DNA of 64,000 nucleotides from Rhododendron vialii (GCF_030253575.1 NC_080558.1:9682001-9746000); one strand, 5' to 3'. Positions 12,563 through 23,453 are shown, counted from the stretch's first letter. Translations and numbers: made by a program. Notes: generated by a model from the letters alone, not told the origin.

Positions 12563-12757
12563 TTCTCTCTTGTTCCACGGCAGAGCCGCATCACAATTAA
12601 TCTTGAATGAACTAGAGTCCGGACTTGGGCTTTGAATGAAGTCCTCATTAGTTTTATTTTGATCAACATCATTAGGCCTTGTTCTTGTAAACATAATCTT
12701 TTTTTTCATTTTGTGTGTTTTGTTTGTTTTGTTTTGAATTTTTGTTAGATTCAAGTG
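12563..12757 (-). mobile_element. LINE RNase H-like domain, N-terminal half
   Basis: The minus-strand frame ends SSSFKINCDAALPWNKRE, the first strand of an RVT_3/RNase H-like domain (K-I-N-C-D with the catalytic Asp). It stops exactly at the target site of the LTR at 6007-12557. Its continuation GRIAGVLRNC is at 6001-5950, so the two halves were one domain before insertion. Upstream coding sequence is cut by a MITE at about 12761. Confidence 0.65.
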
Positions 12758-12760
12758 GTA

Positions 12761-13190
12761 TTTTTGGGGTTAATCATTCGTTTTGACTAGATGAATCTAA
12801 AAAGTATACAAAATTATGGACAAAAGAAAAAAAAAGTTCACTAAAGACGAAAAAAGTACTCCCTCCATCCCTTTTTTAGTGGGTAAAAATTGGTAAATTT
12901 TTTATTTTGTCTCTAAAAGTAGATTTTATTTTGAAAGTTAGTGAGTAAAAATGTAATGATAATGTTTTCATAGAGGGTAAGAAGAGAAAGTGGAGGTAAA
13001 AAGTTGATGTAAAAGGTATAATGATGATGTCTTTTTAATAAGTTGGAATTATGAAGCAAAACACTAAAAAATGGACGGACGAAGTATCCAACAGCTGAAT
13101 TTGTCTAAAATGCCGTCTTATTTGAATTTTTTCAATATCGGTCCATATTTTTATACTTTTTCGTTGAAACGAACGATTAACCCTAAAAAT
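12761..13190. mobile_element. MITE with terminal inverted repeats, host of a nested Stowaway
   Basis: The terminal repeats are TTTTTGGGGTTAATCATTCG at 12761-12780 and, inverted, CGAACGATTAACCCTAAAAA at 13170-13189. A second MITE (12859-13084) sits inside. No coding capacity. The superfamily is not certain and no clear target duplication was read. Confidence 0.6.
12859..13084. mobile_element. Stowaway/Tc1-mariner-type MITE
   Basis: CTCCCTCCATCCCTTTTTTA at the left faces an inverted CACTAAAAAATGGACGGACG at the right, flanked by TA on both sides. The interior matches, inverted, the MITE at 52877-53147 (shared AAAAAGACATCATCATTACA block), so both belong to one family. Confidence 0.8.
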
Positions 13191-13672
13191 TACGACGAAA
13201 AGCTAAACAAAAGTTACGAAAAATAAAAAGGAAAAATCTAAAATCAGCCCACTGAGCTGACAATAAGAAGTGTGAATGTATATTAAAAAGTGTAAAAAAA
13301 ATATATAGCAACATGTGTTTTCCTTATTCTTTTGCGTGTTTATTGTCAACCCACTGGGCTGACAATTGAAAGACCGAAATAAAAATACCGAAATAAGTTT
13401 CAGACTTATAAGTTTACAAGAACGTAACCTTATTTCATTACCAAGAAATTCAAATATAAATAAACATATCACAAAGACTTTCCAAGTAATGAATTAAGCA
13501 AACACGTACCAACCACCATAGCAAACAAGGTACAAGGATTATACTACAAAGCTAAAACAGGGGAAATATGCATCTGGAGCCTCTAGCCAGGACCCAAGGG
13601 TAGAAGGAGCTAGAGGGATAGAGAGACAAGTGGGGTCATTTGAATTTTCGAAGTATCCAACGATGCGATACG
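13191..13672. other. no supported gene
   Basis: AT-rich sequence with two copies of a CCCACTG(A/G)GCTGACAAT word on the plus strand (about 13247 and 13351). No recognisable gene or RNA was seen. Confidence 0.3.
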
Positions 13673-13688
13673 TTTATTTTACAAGTCT

Positions 13689-13951
13689 TTTTTTTTTTTT
13701 TCAATAGATAGAAGAGATTATTTCATCATATATGAAATACAGAGTACAAAACACTAAATCGAGTTTACGAAATAACCAAACTCAACAATTTAATCAATTC
13801 AAGAAATAAGTCAATTATATGGTAAAAACAAAGAAAAAAAAAAAAATCCCTCTAAGGGAAGAATACCCATATGCAGGTGGAGAGACTCGAACTCCTGATA
13901 TCATAGTGAGATACAAGAATCTTGACTAACTGAGCTAAGCCTAGTTGGTTT
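13689..13951 (-). mobile_element. tRNA-derived SINE
   Basis: The minus-strand head reads GGCTTAGCTCAGTTAG (box A-like) and, about 30 nt on, AGTTCGAGTCTC (box B-like), as in plant tRNA-derived SINEs. The element ends in a run of A (plus-strand T-run near 13689). It is flanked by 16-bp target duplications, TTTATTTTACAAGTCT (13673-13688) and TTTATTTTAAAAGTCT (13952-13967), differing at one base. Box A and B suggest RNA polymerase III transcription. Not a functional tRNA: there is no closed acceptor stem. Confidence 0.8.
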
Positions 13952-14170
13952 TTTATTTTAAAAGTCTGACTCGATTAAAATTGTGATGCTATCCCAGACA
14001 ATTCAACAGTAGTAATCCAAAACCCACAAAGTAACTGCTGGGTTCAGAGTGCCCTCATGGATTTGGTTACACAATGTTACTCTCTGCGACTGCTTTAAAA
14101 ATCAACTTGCGGGTGCGATATTGAATGTCATAAAAGACTTAATTGAAACTGTTCCCATCACCAATTGATT

Positions 14171-15181
14171 TTAGGAAAGATGGTGGAAAAGTGGTTTGAC
14201 GGTAACACTTAAAACCCTTGCAACCTTATAACCTATACGGTATGATCTTCCTTTTTGTTGGGATGCTAAAGCGTGCTGAAGGCTGCGCAACACTTCAGCC
14301 ATCGAAGGCCTTGATCTTGGTCTCTTTTCCAAACAATTTACAACGAGCCCAACGAAAGACTTCAAACAACACGGAGATATTTGCTCATCGAGAGAGGGAT
14401 CAATGAGTTCGTCGAGCTTTTTCTTCTCGATGCAGTGTTGAACCCAATCGACTAAGCTGATTTGTTCTTCCTCCAGACTTGTATCCAAAGCTGGCCTCCC
14501 GCACAGCACTTCCAATAACACTACGCCAAAGGCATACACGTCAGATTTTGGGGTTAGTCTCTGGGTTATGAAATAATCTGGATCAAAATACCCGAATGTG
14601 CCTTTCACTTTTGTGCTTATATGGGTTGTTAAATGACTTTTAGTGCCCTTGGACAACCCAAAATCCGAAATCTTGGCTATCCAATTTTCGTCTAGCAAAA
14701 TATTTGTGGTTTTCACATCCCGGTGTATGAAAGTTCGATCGGTACCGCTATGAAGGTAGTTTAATCCGCGTGCGGCATCAATACATATGTCGAGCCTTTG
14801 CTCCCAAGTGAGAGGAGAAATCCTTTTACCACTCGCTGGTCTACCAATTCTATAGAGATGACTAGCTAGGGTCCCTTGAGATATATATTCGTAAACAAGG
14901 ATCATCTCCTGACGCTCATTGCAGAGGCCAATCAACCCAACGAGATTAGTATGCTGGAGTTTCGAAAGCATCTTGACCTCTGTCCAAAACTCTCCCGCAC
15001 CTTGCTTGGACTCGGCATTCAACCGCTTTATGGCAACAATCATAGCACCATCGTCAATGAACCCTTTGTATACCTTACCAAATCCTCCCTTCCCAATGAC
15101 TAACGCCTCGTCGAAGTTGTTAGTGGATATGAGTATCTCATCCAACGAAAAGCATCGACAAGATTCCTCCGGTCTGATCAC
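14171..15181 (-). CDS. K1: CrRLK1L-type serine/threonine kinase domain, leader broken
   Basis: A 336-codon open frame encodes a complete protein kinase domain closest to the cytoplasmic domain of FERONIA-family receptor kinases. The motifs are a glycine loop [15 protein letters not shown] lysine, HRDVK catalytic loop, DFG magnesium loop, GTFGYFDPDYF activation segment and [17 protein letters not shown]. It looks catalytically competent, with no ectodomain or membrane helix. The listed start is GTG. The family's MSSL start is present at about 15458 in the same frame, but TAA GGG TAA lies between, and the homologous leader continues in another frame. The locus is therefore either a pseudogene or starts at an unseen exon. 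The C-terminal tail departs from the other copies. No clathrin or pseudokinase part follows. It is the leftmost array member. Confidence 0.7.
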   Translation of the reverse strand: MIRPEESCRCFSLDEILISTNNFDEALVIGKGGFGKVYKGFIDDGAMIVAIKRLNAESKQGAGEFWTEVKMLSKLQHTNLVGLIGLCNERQEMILVYEYISQGTLASHLYRIGRPASGKRISPLTWEQRLDICIDAARGLNYLHSGTDRTFIHRDVKTTNILLDENWIAKISDFGLSKGTKSHLTTHISTKVKGTFGYFDPDYFITQRLTPKSDVYAFGVVLLEVLCGRPALDTSLEEEQISLVDWVQHCIEKKKLDELIDPSLDEQISPCCLKSFVGLVVNCLEKRPRSRPSMAEVLRSLQHALASQQKGRSYRIGYKVARVLSVTVKPLFHHLS

Positions 15182-15458
15182 ACCACTATCAACTCCGTCC
15201 TCACTCTCGAAAAAGTGCGACGGATGGGGTACAGGTGACGGAAAGATGTAAGATACCTTACCCTTATTTTCGGGGAGCTTGTTTCCGTGACTCAGACCTG
15301 TGCAAAAACCAGAAATGCCATTGACAAGCCTTTCTGGTGGGCCAAGTCGACTCTCTGCGAAATCCTCTCTCTAAAGACGACATATTCTGCAGATTTTCGT
15401 CGTACAAAACACAGGGGATATATGGTGTCAAAGTTTTGCGGGATGCACAAGTTATCAA
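15182..15458 (-). pseudogene. K1 N-terminal leader, frameshifted
   Basis: Begins MSSLERGF like the other copies (MSSLDSRNF). The expected leader then continues in a +1 frame (ERLVNGISG, LSHGNKLPENKGKVS) and returns to the kinase frame at SEDGVDSGVIRPEES. An intron excluding the stops would have to be about 55 nt (GTAAGG to CGAG), short for a plant and still leaving one TAA, so decay is the simpler reading. Confidence 0.6.
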
Positions 15459-16045
15459 TGGCTTTAGTTATGTATATATGCCTATGGGGAAAGATTGAGG
15501 AAAGGGAGATAGAGAAAGAAACGTGCAAGGTTCTGGTTCAAACCTTGTAGATGAGATTGACTAGGAAATTGTGAAGGCTTTTTATAACACCGGGGGTGAG
15601 ATGAGATCAACTGGAATTGGGTTCCTCAGTGTTGAATTTTCAACCTCTAGAGACTGACCGAGTCACCTCTCACACAGGGAAGAAATAAACATACGTATAG
15701 TCATGACGTGGCCGGGATGTAAAACTACCTGCATTGAAATATGCTCCCTCCCATTCCTAAGTGAGAGTTCACTCTCGCTATTCCGGAGCTCTTAATAAAA
15801 TATTTATATTTTTAAATTACTAATATTCTATATATGCAGTATAGATCTTTTTCACTTATAAAAAAAATATGGATTTTGTTCGATAGATGTTATAATTAGT
15901 TCTATTAGGAAAAAGTTTTAAAAGTATTTAAAACATCGTCTAGAATATTGGTCACGTCAAAAATCACATTGATCGGATATCGTTTGATGTGATTTCGGAA
16001 TGAATTAAGTTTCAAAAAAATGTGCCAAGGGAGGACTTCGGGTTA
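15459..16045. other. K1 upstream region, no other gene
   Basis: Would hold the K1 promoter and 5' untranslated region. A CTCCCTCCCATTCC start at about 15745 and AAGGGAGGA at about 16028 resemble degraded MITE ends enclosing AT-rich sequence. No coding frame is supported. Confidence 0.35.
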
Positions 16046-16248
16046 GTGCTGTGCAGTGAGGTGAGGTGCACAACACCGTGTTCCGCACCTCCGAGCCGTC
16101 GGATTGTGAATCTGACGGCTCGGATCTCATTTAGGCAATCAACGATCGAGAACCGTTCATTATCGAGATGAGATCTGAGCCGACGGATGCAAGATCCGAC
16201 GACTCGGAGGTGCGTAGCACGGTGCTGTGTACACTACTGTACAACACC
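16046..16248. repeat. compound inverted repeat (two nested hairpins)
   Basis: The outer arms (GTGCTGTGCAGTG... and ...CACTACTGTACAACACC) are inverted copies. Each arm contains its own inverted repeat: CCGAGCCGTCGGATT / AATCTGACGGCTCGG on the left (about 16092-16126) and CTGAGCCGACGGAT / ATCCGACGACTCGG on the right (about 16176-16208). The whole could fold into a cruciform with side hairpins. Probably a MITE; no clear target duplication. Confidence 0.65.
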
Positions 16249-17284
16249 ATCTCCCATTTCGCTAAGGGGTTGCAATCCAGTGTTGCATATCTTTTTTTTT
16301 TTAGAAGACTAATGCATTTTGAATTGATATTGAGCGATATTCGACTAACGCGATTTTTGTGCGGCCAATATTCTTGGCAAGCTCTAAAAAGTGCACGATT
16401 TTAATTATTGTTTTGGATCCAAAAAAAGGGCCCACACACAATTGGCCAAGATTAGGCGGGACTGGACCCAATCACGGGAGCCTGTACGCGTGGACTATTT
16501 CAATCTTTATCTTTATCAATTGACTATTATTCTCGTAAACAGAAGGAAAATATTAAGCCTAATTAAGTCAGCATAAATGGGTCTGTTTAGTTTTATAACT
16601 GATTATCTTCTTTTCCACGTTGGTTAATTAAGAGAAAACTAAAACCTTCCCATCACAGTAAAAAACTTTTGATATGCTTCTAATTCAACCCACCTACGTA
16701 ATTATGTATAGCTTTCAATACCGAACCCGAAGCCCAAAATTTTTGATATTTTGCATTTATCCATGTATTAGTTGAAGTCCTAATCACACTTAATTTTGTA
16801 CTATCATTCTTTTTCTTTTTCTTTTTCTTTGTATGTCTCTATGTACTATATATAATTGGCTGCTTTAGGCCCGTGAGATACTAAATAAATTGTAGGGACA
16901 TTTCCAAGCTAGAAAATACTTTGAAACATGAAAAGGGTTGAGATAAAATCTATGGCACGGCCTTCATTACTGCTTTTCCTGTTAAAATTACAGAGAGAGT
17001 GAAACTTAAGTAATACTTTTGAAATCTTTTAATGTTCGGTTATTTTATGAGATTTTTTTTGTGTCCATAAATAAGAAAATTTGTTTAGGGAAAGATGATT
17101 AATGTACTTTATATATTGTGCTTAAAAATTTGTAAAGAACCTCATCTTCGGCTATCGTTTTAGACTCCCAAAATTCAGGGCCGGCATTCAATGTGCGTAC
17201 ATTGGGTGAATATTCAACGACCCAAATGCGACCCCATCCACATTAAAAAGGACTTGCATTTGAATTAACCAAGAATGATGACTT
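16249..17284. other. no supported gene
   Basis: AT-rich intergenic sequence with a (TTTTTC)n-like pyrimidine tract near 16810-16832. No gene, RNA or element terminus recognised. Confidence 0.3.
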
Positions 17285-17419
17285 GTCCAAGAGTTTGAAT
17301 TAGCCTTCGCAAGAGTTCGAATTTTCAAGTGACAAAAATGCTTATCTAAGAGACTAAGACCCACGACAGAATTCTTACCTTCTGGACATAGTAACAACAA
17401 GAAACTAACCAACTAGCAA

Positions 17420-17558
17420 CTAGAAAACACGGAAAATTTTAGAACAGAGCTCCAAGGCTGTGAGACTCTTCTGTTGAAAAATTCTTCTATTTCTCTCGCA
17501 CCAGACATGATAGATGACTGCTGCCAAAGAATGCTTGAAGACCAACCTCTGAATTGAC
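17420..17558 (-). mobile_element. LINE 3' fragment
   Basis: The minus-strand frame reads LAAVIYHVWCERNRRIFQQK and then SLTALELCSKIFRVF before a stop. That is the C-terminal end of the zinc-binding region of plant LINE reverse transcriptases. Truncated on its upstream side by the MITE at 17559. Confidence 0.6.
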
Positions 17559-18179
17559 TAGGGGTGAGCAAATAATCAGTTAAACCGTGAATCCAGCCCA
17601 AACTAATCCAAACCGAATTATTTTGTTTGGTTTTTAAGTAGTGTGGTTTGGTCTTGGTTTTAAAAAATTCAAAACCGAATTATATGGTTTGGTTTGTGGA
17701 TTTACATTAACAGTTGCGGTTCCAAACTGATTCGGACCGTATATATACATTTATATATATTTTAGTTTAATATAGATACACTAATAAATATAGGCTATGC
17801 CATAGTGAATTAACTTCTTAATTTAGTACTCCACTTCACCGCTACATTCCTTTACTGCGAATTGTAATTGCCCTAAATTTCTATTAGTTGATTTTGATGA
17901 GTTTTGGTGATTTCAATAGAATTTTAAGTTCAAATATAAGTTTTGGTTTTATTTATCTATGCTATTTTGAGTACTTTAAATGGTGTATAAAATTGATATT
18001 TTAACTTCAAACAAACTATGGTTCAAAATCGAAACCGATCCGTATCTTAAAGGTCTAGATTGGTTAGGTTTTATGAAATTTATGGATTGGTTTAGTTCTT
18101 AAAATTCATAATCTGTAGGTATTGGTTTGATTCTTGGTTTACTACAAAACCAAACCAATCCGGACCATGCTCACCCCTA
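17559..18179. mobile_element. hAT-like MITE
   Basis: Perfect 12-bp inverted ends TAGGGGTGAGCA (17559-17570) and TGCTCACCCCTA (18168-18179) with an interior of repeated GGTTTGGTTT-like words, typical of hAT-derived plant MITEs. Flanking bases do not give a clean 8-bp duplication. A related half-element lies at about 46943-47390. Confidence 0.7.
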
Positions 18180-18889
18180 CAGAATTTGTTACAAGTTTGA
18201 TTCTCTTGTTGCCTTGGCAGCAAGAGAATAATGTAGTTAAAAGTGAACTTCAGGATTCTCACCGTAACAGAAATAGACAGATGAATAAAAGCATCACGAT
18301 TTCGGAAAGGAATATTTACAAAAGATAACCGACTCATTTTCTAAACAGATTACCGAAGATCAGCAAATCGTTTTATTGCCCACATTTTGTTTTTGAACAA
18401 AGGATTGTTACGAAGGGCCCCATTTGAAAAGTTCGTATCGGGCCCCAAAAAAACTCATAGCCGGCCTTGTTTCTACTTAATTCGCTGGGAAATTTTGCTT
18501 AGATGTGAAGACGTGAGAGCTTTTTGAATTTGATTAGATCACACAACAAACAAGTAGGAGTAGAACTATATGATTAGTTAGTGAATCTACGAATTTATTT
18601 TTTATGTACTCGCAGATTTGCCGTGCGATAAGAAACATTGATCATTTGAAAATGGATCCTACTACAACAGTTTGATATATAGAAAAAAAGTTAACTGTTA
18701 CATTTTAAGAGTAAGAACACAATGAAATTTTTCCTGTAATATGAAAATTGGTCCAAATGGACCCTCAGTCCATCCGTATCCGGGTGCATGATTGTTTTTG
18801 TCTGAAATCGTGTGCATTGGAGTTCCAGTACTAGCGATAGAGCTCTGCCAATTCTCTTGCATTGCCAATGCAGATCGGAGGCTCCTCAC

Positions 18890-19595
18890 TGTTGGAGTTT
18901 TTCAAAATAAATTGAATTTTAGTTTGGAGTTTTCGGAAAGGTACTAAATGAGAATTTTGTGAAAGGTTGCTACACTTTTTCGCATGAGTTGTGACTTTAT
19001 GTAAATGGTTGTAACACCCATTAAATTGGGGTGTGTTCATTTGAAAAGATGTGATTGTTAGGAAGGGATGTGAATCATGGGGTGCCTCCAAGAGACATGA
19101 CTTTTCCTAATTACTTGTTTAAAGGGTGCCTACTAATAGGCATGTTCTTTCCATTAATAGTCTTGAATAGACATGACCATTTCTTATGGTTGTTTGCTAG
19201 AGACACAACCTTTCACATAAGGGTGTTTATAAGTCTATAAATAGGCCATTTGTAAAGTCACTCAAGGGACCGAAAATTCCATATAGAATTGCTCTCTTTC
19301 TCTCTACACACTCTCCTCCCAGCAATGGAAACAGAGTATTAGTTCTTGGTTTTACATTTGCTTAGCGGATATTCTGTCTGTCATCGTTTGTGCAAACGCA
19401 AACAGAAAGAACCTAGAGTTCGGATTCGATTTATCTTGAAGGCGGATTTGCTGTAACCCGATGCACACCTTTTGGTGGGGGCAAATACTGTCTTTAGGAA
19501 AGCGTTTTCCTAACGTGACTCGAATGCTTCTACAATTCCAAATTTGAAGAGACGACGCCATCACTTTTATCATAATGAAGACCGGATTTCCAACA
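18890..19595 (+). mobile_element. solo LTR, 706 bp, copia-like, in copy B exon 4
   Basis: Starts TGTTGGAGTTTTTC and ends CGGATTTCCAACA, with exact 5-bp duplications CTCAC at 18885-18889 and 19596-19600. A TATA-like TCTATAAATAGGCC lies at about 19233. The host reading (GGAGGCTCCTCAC / TACGTGGTG) is continuous with copy A when it is removed. The 3' quarter resembles the LTR at 20159-23100. Confidence 0.85.
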
Positions 19596-19722
19596 CTCAC
19601 TACGTGGTGTATCGACAGTCTTTGGATCCCCTGTTCAACCAAACAACTCAACGTTAACTTGACGAATTCCCTCAAACACTTTGGTCCTATTTTCCCAGTA
19701 AGGTGCGGATCCATGACCTGAT

Positions 19723-20034
19723 TGTTAAAAGTAATGCCTTGTTGTAATTTTGTATTTGGGCTAAATATTTATGTATGTGGGCTATAAAATGTAGTTTGTA
19801 TATGGGCCTCTTATATGTGTTTCAGTAATTTAGTTAGGCCCAAAGTTGTGTCTATATAAGTCCTTGTAAGAATTGTCTAGAACTAATGAGAAGTGAATGA
19901 AAAATCTGAGAGAGCTTTCCTCTGGTTTCCCCTGTTCGTGCGTCTCCCCGAGAGCTATTGCGGCATTCTATTGCTTGTTTAGTTGCTAATTTCTCCACTA
20001 ATCAACAAAGGTTCACCGCTAATCTCAGCCAACA
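19723..20034 (+). mobile_element. solo LTR, 312 bp, in copy B exon 4
   Basis: TGTTAAAAGTAATGCC ... CTCAGCCAACA flanked by CTGAT at 19718-19722 and 20035-20039. A TATA-like TCTATATAAG lies near 19851. Removal restores the pseudokinase sequence found in copy A (GACCTGAT-AA.TGTTCTCGG). Confidence 0.85.
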
Positions 20035-20158
20035 CTGATAACTGTTCTCGGATTGGAGAAATTTTTTGAACGAACCCCATAGTGGCACATCACGATGTTT
20101 GGGGTTCCGGTAGATATCCAACTGCTTGTCACAAGTCAGTACTTCCAACAACATTACA

Positions 20159-23100
20159 TGTTGGAAAAACGATTGCTGCAAAAACTGAACTGTTGGCGAA
20201 ACCTCCACAAATGTCGAAATACGCTTCGAGATACGACTATGTCGCTTTCCTAAAGACAATATTTGCCCCCACCAGATGGTATGCAAAGGTTTACAGCAAA
20301 TCTGTTACGGCCTTGAATTTTAATTTATTTTATTAATTAATTTGGCCATTATTTAATTTGATGTTATGATTGGGTCCTGATTAATTATTTTTGCGTACAC
20401 AACGGATACAACTGTTGTTATTATAACTACAAGGGTATGAGCTTGATTAACCATAGTAATTCAGTTTTTTACCTCAGTTAGAATTTTAAATATTTTGTTT
20501 AACTAGAAGGCTATAATTTTGGGTGTTCGTGATTAGTGGGTAGTTTTATAAAGTTACTCGTTAGGAGATATTTTGACGGAGTAGGGTTCTTATTTGGAGA
20601 GAACGTTTGTGACAAGAGATTGAGAGAACTTTGTGAGAAAGAGGAAAAGAGAGAGAGAAACGGCAGTCAAAGGTTTGGTGGCTTTGTGATCAATCGGGTA
20701 AGAGATTCTTGAACCCTTTATTCTTGTTCCTTTTTCCATTCTTTGCCGTTCGTAGGTTGAGGTAAAGTTTGACTTTTGGAAGGTATAAAACAATGGAATT
20801 ACTGAGAGGTTAATTGGGTTCCATTCTTTTGGCACCATTGGTTTTTCTTTTAATCCTATTGAAATATGGAGTAGTGGAGATGCGTGTGATATGGATGTGA
20901 GACCAGGTGTCTAAAAGTGTGCATGGCGGACGTGGGTCTGGCGAAGTGGTGTGCGGCGGTGCATGTGTTGGTTCAGTGCAAGAGGTGCCATAGGTTGGAG
21001 TTTGTGGGAGGATTTTAATATTTATAATTATAGACTTGTAGTGGAGTTAAATGGTTTTGGGAGTTAAAAATTGTTATGGGAGAGTTGAAGAAGTGGTGGC
21101 GTGGCAGGTTAGAGTTGGGTTTTGTTGCTACTGTTGGTTTAACACCGTAGGATTAGATTCTAGGTTTGGGCCTTTTACTAATTAATAATACTTCTACTTC
21201 AATGGTCAGTGATAGATATGTATTAATTAGTCAATTTATATGCTTTATTTTTACAGGTTAGTCTTTTTGCGTGTTCGAGTTGCATTACTTTTTGGACCCA
21301 GGTGAGTGGTTAAGCATGTTATGTACTTTCGAACTTCCCTGTGTCTCTTAAATTGTTATTTTGAGAAATTTACTATTGAAATTGGAAACACATATTGTTT
21401 ATATTTGATTATATTAAATTGGCATGCAGTATCGGTGAAATCATTTGTTGTTTAAATAATCTTTTGGTGAGAACTTTGTGGATATTGATGGGAACATATT
21501 TTTGAAGTCCAGAGAAATTAATCCTCTGTGTGCGGGTGACTCTGGCCATTAGAGAAGAGACCGGATTAAGCCGGTGACCCTAATGCTCAATGGTTGTTAT
21601 TGACCGGATCGTTCTTTGGGAAAAGTTCCACGGGCTGCCTACTCGTGGTGACCCTAAGATTCGATATTGGATTCAATTTTGAGATATTTATTCACTGGCA
21701 TTTGGTACTATTGATTTTGGTTGTGGTTCCCCATTGTTGTTGGAGATTGGATTGAGAACACCATTAAGACTTATCGAATGAATCGTTAATTGGATTAATG
21801 GATTATTTTGTTGTTCACCGCATATGCCAAATTATGTTGACATGGTAAATTATTTTGATCCCTATTTCAGAACCTTATTCTAATACATGCTTCGCCATTC
21901 ACTGAGCTCGTCAGCTGACAGATTTATTCCGACTTCTTTTTCAGGCAAGTAGGGCAATTAGGAGGACTCTGGTGGCATCTCGGGGATTTAGTTTGGTTGA
22001 CCTCCTTAGGGTGTCTCATCATATTTTTATTTTATTAATCGCTTCCGCATTTGAAACATTTGTCAGTATTGAATTCTTTTTATTATTGGTGGATCACTTG
22101 GTATTATTTGGTTCGTGGGATGTTTGTGCCCCATGCTTTTTGTTGAACTTAAATGGTTGGAGTTGTTTTTAATAAAAAAAAAGTGGTTGGCTGTTTAGTA
22201 GTTCTTTGCTTTGGAATTTAATTAAATTTCTTTTTAGGCTGCGTGTTCCATGGGTTAGTCTCATGGTTCACGGCCGGTCACTTACCATTTTAGGGTGTGA
22301 CAAAATCTGCTTTCAAAATAAATCGAAGTTCTCCGTTTGAGTTTTGCACTAACGAAACGGATAGAATACCTGCTGGATGAATATAAGAATCGAGAACCAC
22401 TGAATTCTGTTTTCTGCAGCAAAACAGAATGCAGAATGAATGCTAGGAAATATGGAGAGAGATGTGGGAGAAATTCGGCATATGTGTGTATATGAATTCT
22501 GTCAATTAGTGGTCTATTTATCGGCCACTACGCACCATTGTGAATGGGTACGCACTCGATCTAGTCTAACCATTGGATCAGATCCTATGGCCTTGATTGA
22601 CCAGTCACATCCAGTCACACCGAACTGGTGTACTATTTCATTCACACATAATCAGATTTGATCCAATCCGTTGGATCGTGCCTAATCGTGGCCGATGGCT
22701 GTGATTGCAACTTTATGAACCAGCGCACACATAGGCTTGAGTTGCACCGGATAGGAACCACTCCGTGTGACTCACCTGCCACGCGGCGTTCACGTCAACG
22801 CCATCTTACTGTCAACTCGCAATAAGAAAGGTAGGCGCCTAGCGCTGACGTGCTAAGTGCGCGCGCGTGTGTACTGGTGCAAAACGCCAATTCCACCTGT
22901 ATGGTGTTCGCATCATAGGCTACACCACACTAGATCATTATTTAATCATATTAGGAATGTTCCCTAATATATACCACTCCAACATCTCTCAATTAACCAA
23001 TGCGGGACCAAGCTCACAAAGAGAAAAACAAACATTCTAAAGAAATAAGAAAATTTACAAAACCAAAACGACTACTCTTTTATTTTGAAAATCTCTAACA
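20159..23100 (-). mobile_element. solo LTR (about 0.94 kb before nesting) in copy B exon 4
   Basis: On the minus strand it starts TGTTAGAGATTTTC at 23100 and ends GTTTTTCCAACA at 20159. It is flanked by exact TTACA duplications (20154-20158, 23101-23105). Its U5-like part (TTTGCTGTAAACC, then GGTGGGGGCAAATATTGTC) matches the LTR at 18890-19595. A 2.0 kb element is nested at 20303-22302. No gag-pol sequence was recognised, so a solo LTR is the best reading. Confidence 0.8.
20303..22302 (+). mobile_element. 2.0 kb gypsy-like solo LTR or non-coding element, nested
   Basis: Starts TGTTACGGCCTTG and ends TAGGGTGTGACA, with exact AAATC duplications at 20298-20302 and 22303-22307. The end is related to the LTR at 25248-26014 (both have a CATGG.TCACGGC.GGTCA block before GTGACA). 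No protein domain was recognised, so it is either a long solo LTR or a LARD-like element. Confidence 0.75.
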
Positions 23101-23453
23101 TTACACCAAATGAATACCGGTCATCCTCCTCATATATACACAGAGTCGTAGCCCCTTGTAACCAGTCTAGGTATGCCTGCGCTAGTATCGGTCTTAGTTC
23201 TTATGTCAGGAAGCATAACTTTTGCAACCCAGTTCTCATCCAGTAGAATACCGGATGGTTCAATGCGGCGGTAGTTGTGTTCACGCTCTTCGTTCACATA
23301 GAGCTACTCTAGTCCTTGCGCAGCTCCAATGCAAATGTGAAGTCGCATTTCCCAGGAAAAGTGGAGGATGTGCACGATGCAAATGATCTTGGAAGGACCC
23401 ATTTGCCATGTAATCGTGCACGAGGATCAGCTCGTCTCGCTCGGTGCAAAATA

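Larger units (their letters stand above)
17285..18385 (-). pseudogene. copy I: relic of the kinase-clathrin junction
   Basis: At 18235-18385 the sequence matches the end of exon 1, intron 1 and the start of clathrin exon 2 of copies A and B (AAGTGAA.TTCAGGAT, then an intron block, then GATCAGCAAATC). At 17285-17390 it matches the end of exon 2 and start of intron 2 (TTTTCAAGTGACAAAAATGC, then ATTCTTACCTTCT). Between them a LINE 3' fragment and a hAT-like MITE replace most of exon 2. This is a further array copy that had already acquired the clathrin insert. Confidence 0.6.

Noticed and set aside
13873..13944. tRNA-like sequence with box A and box B
   Set aside because: The acceptor stem does not close and it is followed by a SINE body, an A-tail and 16-bp target duplications, so it is a SINE head and not a tRNA gene.
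15189..15250. Short intron repairing the K1 leader
   Set aside because: It would be about 55 nt, below usual plant intron size, and an in-frame TAA would still remain upstream of the donor.
14876..15251. Plus-strand open frames opposite K1 and equivalent frames opposite the other kinase exons
   Set aside because: They recur in every kinase copy as antisense shadows of conserved codons and show no independent features.
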